In this document: positions 58,150 through 64,000 of the stretch, piece after piece | Position numbering within the stretch: position 1 is the stretch's first letter | How the letters are laid out: each line of letters opens with the position of its first letter | NCBI GenBank assembly: GCA_963920525.1 | Contig: OY986438.1 | Span: 121,992,920-122,056,919 of the forward strand | DNA: 64,000 nt | DNA from: Dichetophora obliterata | Taxonomy: Eukaryota; Arthropoda; Insecta; Diptera; Sciomyzidae | Reading direction: 5' to 3' | The notes under the pieces: generated by a model | Databases searched by the model: none | The model's input: only the letters and a program-made list of their open reading frames with translations | What the model was told of the DNA's origin: nothing | Translations under genes and position numbers: made by a program

Positions 58150-61100
58150 GAGAATATTTGGATTGAATTTAATTTTGTTTAACTTAATTAATTTAAGGTA
58201 AAGGTAACTTAAAATGTAAGCCAAAAATTTATTTAAAAAGAGTAAAAAGTTTTCTATTAATACAGTGGTGGTTGAGTAGTAAATGAAAAAACAAAAATAT
58301 AAAGAATTATAGATTAACAAGATATAGTAGGGAGCTGAGAAGAGAGAATAAATTAAAAATTTAAGTTGTTTGAGTAGAAAAAAAAGATAAAATAGATTGC
58401 CCAAAAAGTCCTCTCCTAGTAATTTCTCTTATCCTTCGAGGCAGTGCATTCCATATTCTAATGGCGTTAACGAAAAACAAATGAGATGAGTTCAGCGAGT
58501 TATGCCTAGGTACAATTAAAATATGACTTCTTCTAGACAGACAGAACTGAAGTTTTGAATAAAGATAAAGCGGTGTTTTCTCGTGAATAAGTTTATGCAA
58601 ATATATACAGTTTCTTGCATTCAAGTATGCAGTTAAATCACATCCGAGTATTGCATTTCTGTAACTAGATAAATGGTCAAATTTTCGCAAGCTGTATACA
58701 TAGCGTGTGGCATAATTAAAAGCAATTTGAAGTTTTAATTGGGAGGATGAGTCAAGTTTACTGTATACTATTTCAGCATACATTATAACTGGTAAGATCA
58801 GTTGGATCACCAACTTTCGTTTTATATCAACAGGAGTTACATAAGCTGACATTCTCAAATTACGAAGGACATAATAAACTTTTTTGACTACACTGTTTAT
58901 ATGATCAACACATGATAGAGACGAATTAATATGGAAACCAAGATTTACAATTTTTGACACAACAGTAAGCTTATTTGTTCCAATAAACAAATCCGGGACA
59001 TCATTTAAACAATTTTTATTCTTACAAATAGGAAGAACATACGACTTTAATGCATTTAGTTGAAGACCATTGCTACTGGCCCAATTATTAATACTGCTAA
59101 GATCTTCATTCAATCTACAGCAAAGATCTTCAAGAAGCGAAGTTTGACGTGACAAATACAGCTGTACATCATCTGCATAAGCATGAACAGATGCATGTTT
59201 GCACACACAGAAAATATCATTTATAAACAATGAAAACAAAAGAGGACCTAGTATGGATCCTTGTGGAACACCATTTAAGACTAGTTTATACTGAGTAGAC
59301 AATTGACCAACATTGACTTATTGAGTCCTATTTACGGCACTATCACAAAACCCAAACAAAGTTATGACACAAAGCTTATGACACAAGTATTGATGATTAA
59401 CTTTATCAAAAGCCTTAGAGAAGTCAAGAAGGCAGAGCAAAGTCATAGACCCGGCGTCATATTCTGGTCGGATGTCATCAAGAACTTTTACAACTGCAGA
59501 AGAACACCCATGCTCAGCTCGAAAACCAGATTGCAAAGGGGATAATAGTTTTTTTCAAGTAAGTGTTTATTGATTTGCTGAGCCATGAGCTTCTCACATA
59601 CTTTTGACAGTGGCGGTAAAATGCTTATTGGCCTAAAGTCATTCGGACCAGAAGGGTTATGTTTTTTTGCAACATGTAGAACAATTGCAGTTTTCCACAA
59701 GTTTGGAAATGATGACGAAATAAAACATGAATTAATTATATGTGTAATAGAGCTAATTATATGAAGGAGTATGAGTTTTATGAACTTTATGGGAACACCA
59801 TCCTCACCTGTAGCATTTGATTTAACTTGCATTACACACTTGCCAACATCAAATTCATTTACTGGTGTGAACTTAAAAGATTGTTGCGTGGTAATATAAC
59901 AATAGGGGGGTATAGTACTACTTGAGTTATCAACAGCACCAACAAAAAAATTATTGAGAGTTTCAGGATTTATATTGCATTTAGTGGTATCTTTATTGCA
60001 TACTCCAAGTTTTTTAATGTTTTCCCAAAGTGTTTTGGTTGGGAGCGATAGTTTTAGTTTTGCCGAGTAATAACGTGATTTGGCTTGTCTAGTAATAAGA
60101 ATGGACTCATTTCTAGCAGTTCTATAGATATTCCAGTTGGATGAGGTGGGATTTTTTCTCCATATTGTTCGAAGCTTATTCCTTTTTTTAAGGCATTTAA
60201 AACATTTTGGGAAAACCAAGGACAAGATGTATTCTTGATATTTATCGAACGCAGGGGGACATGTTTATCAAATAAATATTTTATTGGATCCATAAGTGAT
60301 CTAAGTTTATCATTAATATTGGGATGAAGCCAGCAATTATTAAGGGGGGTGATTGATATATCATTTAACAGAGACGTGTAATCAATAGATTTAAAATCAC
60401 GATATGAGATTGTATTAGACATAATATTACGAGAAAAGTTGATATTTAACGAACAAAAAATTAAGTCGTGATCAGAAATGAAGTACAGTTGGTCAAATAA
60501 CAACACAGCAGAACAGTCAGAAATAATAAAGTAGTCCAAAAGACTTGGGTTAGTATTGTCAGCAAATCGGGTGGGTAGACTTTCATTCACTATTGATAAT
60601 CCTAACGACGATATTTTGTCATATAACGTATGTTTTGGAAGGTCGTTCGAGATAATATTGATATTGAAGTCTCCACACAATAACATTAAATCATAATCTA
60701 GAAAACAGTTGGACAATACAGAAAACAATGGATCAACAGGGTGACATTTATTTGGGTTATAGACACATGACAGAAGCATTTTAGTATTTTGATCAGATAT
60801 ACAGATATTTAAGAACTCAATACCTGAACCAGTAGACTTACTTGCAAATTCAGATTTTAAATTATTTTTACAGTAAACTGCAACTCCTCCACCCTTTTTG
60901 TCAAATCGATCATTTCGAAACAGCTTAAAAATTTTTATATTGTAGATTGCTTGATTTATGTCATCACATAGCCACGTCTCAGAAATGCATACTATGTCTA
61001 CCGAAGAGTCTTCAAAGATATATCTTATGTAGTCAAGTTTTGCCATATTTAAACTGCGTGCATTGAAATGTACTACATTAAGGCCCCTGTGCTGCCTACA

Positions 61101-61340
61101 CAAAATCTGAATCATTTTTTTTTTGTTTTCACTATCACCATTAGACGAATGACTAGAGCCAAACACAAGGATAAAGAACAGGAGAGAACGTTTTAGGCAA
61201 GTTGAAAAATAGACAGATCAAGTAGAAGAGATAGAAATCTTGTAGAAAGCTATTGAATAGAAATCGACATAAAAAATATATAATTATAACAATATAAATA
61301 AACAAAAGCAATCTAAGTTTAAATTCAAGATCCAATACTG
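58150..61340 (-). mobile_element. Nearly full-length LINE (Jockey/CR1-like), minus strand
   Basis: A non-LTR retrotransposon runs from about 61340 (5') to about 58150 (3'). It has an apurinic-type endonuclease, RT and C-terminal region in order, and an AT-rich 3' UTR of about 200 bp. No separate ORF1 (gag/zinc-knuckle) is visible upstream of 61166, so the copy is 5'-truncated or of a lineage without one. The same family occurs at 39690-41380. Assignment to a clade (Jockey, CR1 or L2-like) needs a tree. Confidence 0.85.
58361..61166 (-). pseudogene. LINE endonuclease-reverse transcriptase, broken by three lesions
   Basis: Endonuclease domain (residues about 25-240 from 61166): NARSL (N35), SETWL (E63), CGDFNIN (D166, N168), LLDYF (D211) and FISDHDL (D232, H233), so the catalytic set is intact. 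RT follows: FRPISILPPLSKVCEKLMAQ, LQSGFRAEHGCSSAVVKVLD, CLLDFSKAFDKVNHQYL, NGVPQGSILGPLLFSLFIND and VHAYADDVQLYLS, with NAIRIWNALPRRIREI near the end. The frame changes at a T/A homopolymer near 60182-60190 and again near 59535, and a TAA interrupts at 59318-59320 (minus strand). With only three lesions, this is a fairly young dead copy. Confidence 0.88.
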
Positions 61341-62530
61341 TTTGATGAAAAACCTTCGATAATATTATAATAATATTTACCCTTCTTTTGTTACTGCTTA
61401 TTTTTGAGTTAAAGTCGGCATTTTTGATTTTAAGTTGTTTTTATTCTCGGTGTACAGTTTTACGCAATTAATTTTGAAACATTCAAAACCAGCACTTTTT
61501 TACTTTTTAATAAAAAATTAATTTTTTAATCCCTATCTAACATTGAGATAAAATGTGCCAGTGAATTTTACTTGATATATATATGTCTTTAAAAAAAAAA
61601 CCTGCCCAAATGTTGCAGCTTTGCAAAAACCATAATTATTTCGCCACCTGAAAAATTATCTTTTTTTGGGTAAAATTTTTTTAAAAACTTCAAGTTTTTA
61701 TAGAAAAAAACATTGCCTAATGACCCTAAAAAGTTTAACGGATCATGTGCTTATTATTTATGAAAAAATAAAAAAGATTTTATTCAAAAATATCAATACA
61801 GTCTGTAAAAATGAATTTAGATAAACATATTACTAAACATTCTTTTATCAACAAAAATACATTTTTTATTCACAAATTTTTTTACGAACAAATGATAAAT
61901 GCTTTGAACTTTTTTTTCCACATATTGTTATAACAAGCCTCTAGATTCCGTCTATTTTATTAATTTATTTCAGTTTTTCTTATTTTTGTGTTTTAATAAA
62001 TTGGCAATGTACAATTTTTTTAAATGCAGAAACTTTTTTTAATCTTTTTAAAATCAAATAATGCTATTTAGACTTTGTGAAAAGTTATACATACCTTTAA
62101 AGTACTCACGTTAGAAATAAAATACTAAACATTTATTTCAGCAATTGAATAATTTTATTTAAATTTAAAAACACTTCTAGCTAATACATTAATCAAAACT
62201 ATACTTATCTAAACAATATTTCAAAAAGATTTAAACTTTTTAATTTTTATCACGTTTATTTTGTTAAATTTTTTTCTCTGATAAATTAAGCGAGGTTTCA
62301 TTTTATCTTTCTTAACTAGAAACTAAAAATAAAATTTCTAACTTATGCATAATAAGCTAAAGTTAAACTAATTGAGTTGGGTAAGCAAACTAAAAAAAAA
62401 AAACTAAAACAGACTAGAATTTTTTAAAGTAACAAAAAAGCAAGCATTTTTGCGTATCCACATCATTCAAACACACACAAACCCACACAAGTTTCAGCAA
62501 GTTGCTTTCGCTTAGAGACCGGAAGTAAAT
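61341..62530. other. AT-rich spacer and probable 3' UTR of the next gene
   Basis: No repeat structure was recognised. The part next to 62530 is probably the 3' UTR of the minus-strand exon that follows. TTTATT (minus-strand AATAAA) occurs at several places below 62260, but none can be chosen. Confidence 0.35.
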
Positions 62531-62995
62531 TTAATCCAGTGACAAAATGGACTCTATGCTGTTGCGGTTCCGCGCCTGCAGCTGTGGACCACCGAGGTAA
62601 CTAATTGGATTCGCAAATTGTCGATGGCATTCGTCGATGTAGGCGGGTGCAACCTGCGTTCGTGGATTTGGTTTCATTACAAATGGTGCAACGGCAACAT
62701 TGGCTATTTCGGTGGAAAACTGCAGCGTTGGAATAAGTGTTGGTGTAGTTGTTGTGGACACTGGTACAGCAGCATCTATTAGAAAAGTCGGTTTGGACTT
62801 GTAGGCAGCGTTCTCAACCGGTGGGTCCTTAAAGCGTACATTTGCATTGATACCACGTTGTCGGGCTCTGCGATGTGGCATAGAGCGTAGCTGTTGGTTA
62901 TCTTTTTTTAGAGGCACCGCGGTGACAGCTTGAGAAGACTGGTGTGCACGTTCATCATTATCATCGGCTATTTTAGGCTCCATCATCAAGTCGAG
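62531..62995 (-). CDS. Terminal coding exon of an unidentified minus-strand gene
   Basis: The frame is open from 62995 down to TAA at 62531-62533, and it is less AT-rich and more codon-like than anything else in this part of the window. It reads LDLMMEPKIADDNDERAHQS, later RRARQRGINANVRFKDPP and a C-terminus PQLQARNRNSIESILSLD. On the minus strand it is preceded by an ACTAAC branch-point-like sequence, a pyrimidine-containing stretch and AAGCAG, so a splice acceptor fits at 62996 (or three bases earlier in the tandem AAG/CAG). The peptide is hydrophilic and low in structure, like the cytoplasmic tail of a receptor or a regulatory C-terminus. I do not recognise the family. Upstream exons lie beyond the window or were not found. 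An internal ATG start at 62986 is the less likely alternative. Confidence 0.6.
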   Translation of the reverse strand, partial: LDLMMEPKIADDNDERAHQSSQAVTAVPLKKDNQQLRSMPHRRARQRGINANVRFKDPPVENAAYKSKPTFLIDAAVPVSTTTTPTLIPTLQFSTEIANVAVAPFVMKPNPRTQVAPAYIDECHRQFANPISYLGGPQLQARNRNSIESILSLD

Positions 62996-64000
62996 CTGCT
63001 TGGAATGGCATGCATGTTAGTGGTAAAAGAGGGTGGTTATAGGTTTTTTTTTTCAAAAATTTTAGAGGAGAGTGCAAATTTGTTAAGCTAGGTCATCAGT
63101 TTGTGTGTATTTCTTTAGGTTTAAAGCGAGATATATTTTTGAATGCGAAAAATTAGGAATTTTTCCAAAATTAGGGGAAAAAATGTAGAGTTTTAGTGTT
63201 TAAACGAAAAGAAAAAGAAATTTTAAATTTAATGTTATTTTAAATATATGTTTATTTATGTTAAACATTTATAATGTGTGCAACCAACACCAATTCGGAG
63301 GGTAAGATACTTATGTGATATGTAAATATCTATGAGTAAGAATATTCCAACATGTCTTTAGGTGGATATCAATTAAAATAAATTAATAAAAATACACGAA
63401 TAATTATATACCGGGGAATCGGAAAAGGGACTTTTTATTTTTAAGATAAAGTTCAAAGACATTTTTTAAAATTTTTAATGCCAAGTTGTTCATCAACCGT
63501 CAATAGTCATGAGTGTAAAAAAATTATGTGATATCTTTATCTGCTATCTTAAAAATGAAAACTCCCTTTTCCGATTCCCCGGGAAAATCATTCAGAATTG
63601 GTCTGATTAAAAAGCTGTGATTGGAAAAGCTGTGAAAATAAAAAATTATTTGGTACAAGACATCAATAATAAATTTTTTACAGAAAACATATACATATTA
63701 CTGATAAAATTAAGTTTTGAAAGGACTTTCAAAAGCTGACAAACAAAAGGAAATTTATAATATTCTTTTTATTTTATAAAAAATTTCGGAATTCATTTAC
63801 TTATTTTTTAAACTACAGAAAGCTTAAAATTCATATTTTAAATGTATTTCAGCAAACTAAAGCTTTTCTATATGACTTCGCTATTTATTATGTTGATTTG
63901 ATATGATTAAAATACAAATAATAATCAGATGAAAATGAAATTTGGATATGTCATAACTAGGGATCCGATTTTTATGCAAAACACATAAAAAAGTAGTGTC
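62996..64000. other. Probable intron of the minus-strand gene
   Basis: If the exon at 62531-62995 is real, this is intronic. It contains one MITE (63411-63582) and no other recognised exon up to the window edge. Confidence 0.4.
63411..63582. mobile_element. 172-bp MITE, TIR CCGGGGAATCGGAAAAGGGA
   Basis: The ends CCGGGGAATCGGAAAAGGGA and TCCCTTTTCCGATTCCCCGG are perfect inverted repeats, continuing through TTTTTAAGATA/TATCTTAAAAA for about 38 bp. A diverged single terminus (TATCTTAAAAACCAAAACTC then CCTTTTTCGATTA) occurs near 22677-22709. Confidence 0.8.

Noticed and set aside
58144..58404. 86-codon minus-strand hydrophobic frame
   Set aside because: AT-rich 3' UTR of the LINE read out of frame.

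Overview
The window looks like an AT-rich, transposon-packed stretch of a higher (schizophoran) fly genome. The one confidently named host gene, the class I histone deacetylase Rpd3/HDAC1 at 44.09-46.18 kb on the plus strand, reads almost word for word like the Drosophila and human proteins. It has five coding exons separated by short introns of fly type. A tephritid fruit fly is a plausible source, but nothing in the sequence proves the family. No CRISPR array, rRNA, intact tRNA or bacterial-style operon is visible.

Layout. At 0.5-1.8 kb lies a decayed Penelope-like element (RT plus GIY-YIG endonuclease). At 4.95-7.53 kb a foldback structure with arms of about 415 bp encloses two 10-bp-period satellite arrays. 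From 8 to 35.5 kb there is essentially no recognisable host gene. Instead there is a mosaic of terminal-inverted-repeat (TIR) elements, many nested, and several can be classed from their own target-site duplications: a piggyBac-like element (TTAA, 17.8-18.9 kb), a hAT-like element (8-bp duplication, 21.36-23.28 kb), a hAT MITE (33.56-33.96 kb) and PIF/Harbinger-like elements (TTA) at 19.25, 27.20, 27.37 and 31.87 kb. A decayed fragment resembling Pa1/PAGR1 sits inside one TIR element near 25.7 kb. From 36.2 to 42.1 kb come retrotransposon relics: an RTE-type LINE split by a LINE on the opposite strand, a further LINE (39.7-41.1 kb), and the 3' end of a second Penelope-like element.

Rpd3 follows, with a 1.16-kb TIR element ending about 390 bp before its ATG. 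Beyond it are two more hAT-like elements with 8-bp duplications (47.49-48.99 and 52.62-54.75 kb) and a MITE that splits a small open frame (51.2-52.1 kb). There is also a collapsed palindromic MITE (57.03 kb), a nearly full-length but broken LINE on the minus strand (58.15-61.3 kb), and a probable terminal coding exon of an unidentified minus-strand gene (62.53-62.995 kb).

How it fits together: only Rpd3 and the terminal exon are credible expressed host genes. Everything else is explained as dead or non-autonomous mobile DNA, with no intact transposase or reverse transcriptase. The value of the window lies in insertion histories that can be read directly (duplications, nesting, an in-window empty-site homologue), in possible gene capture, and in possible effects on neighbouring genes.
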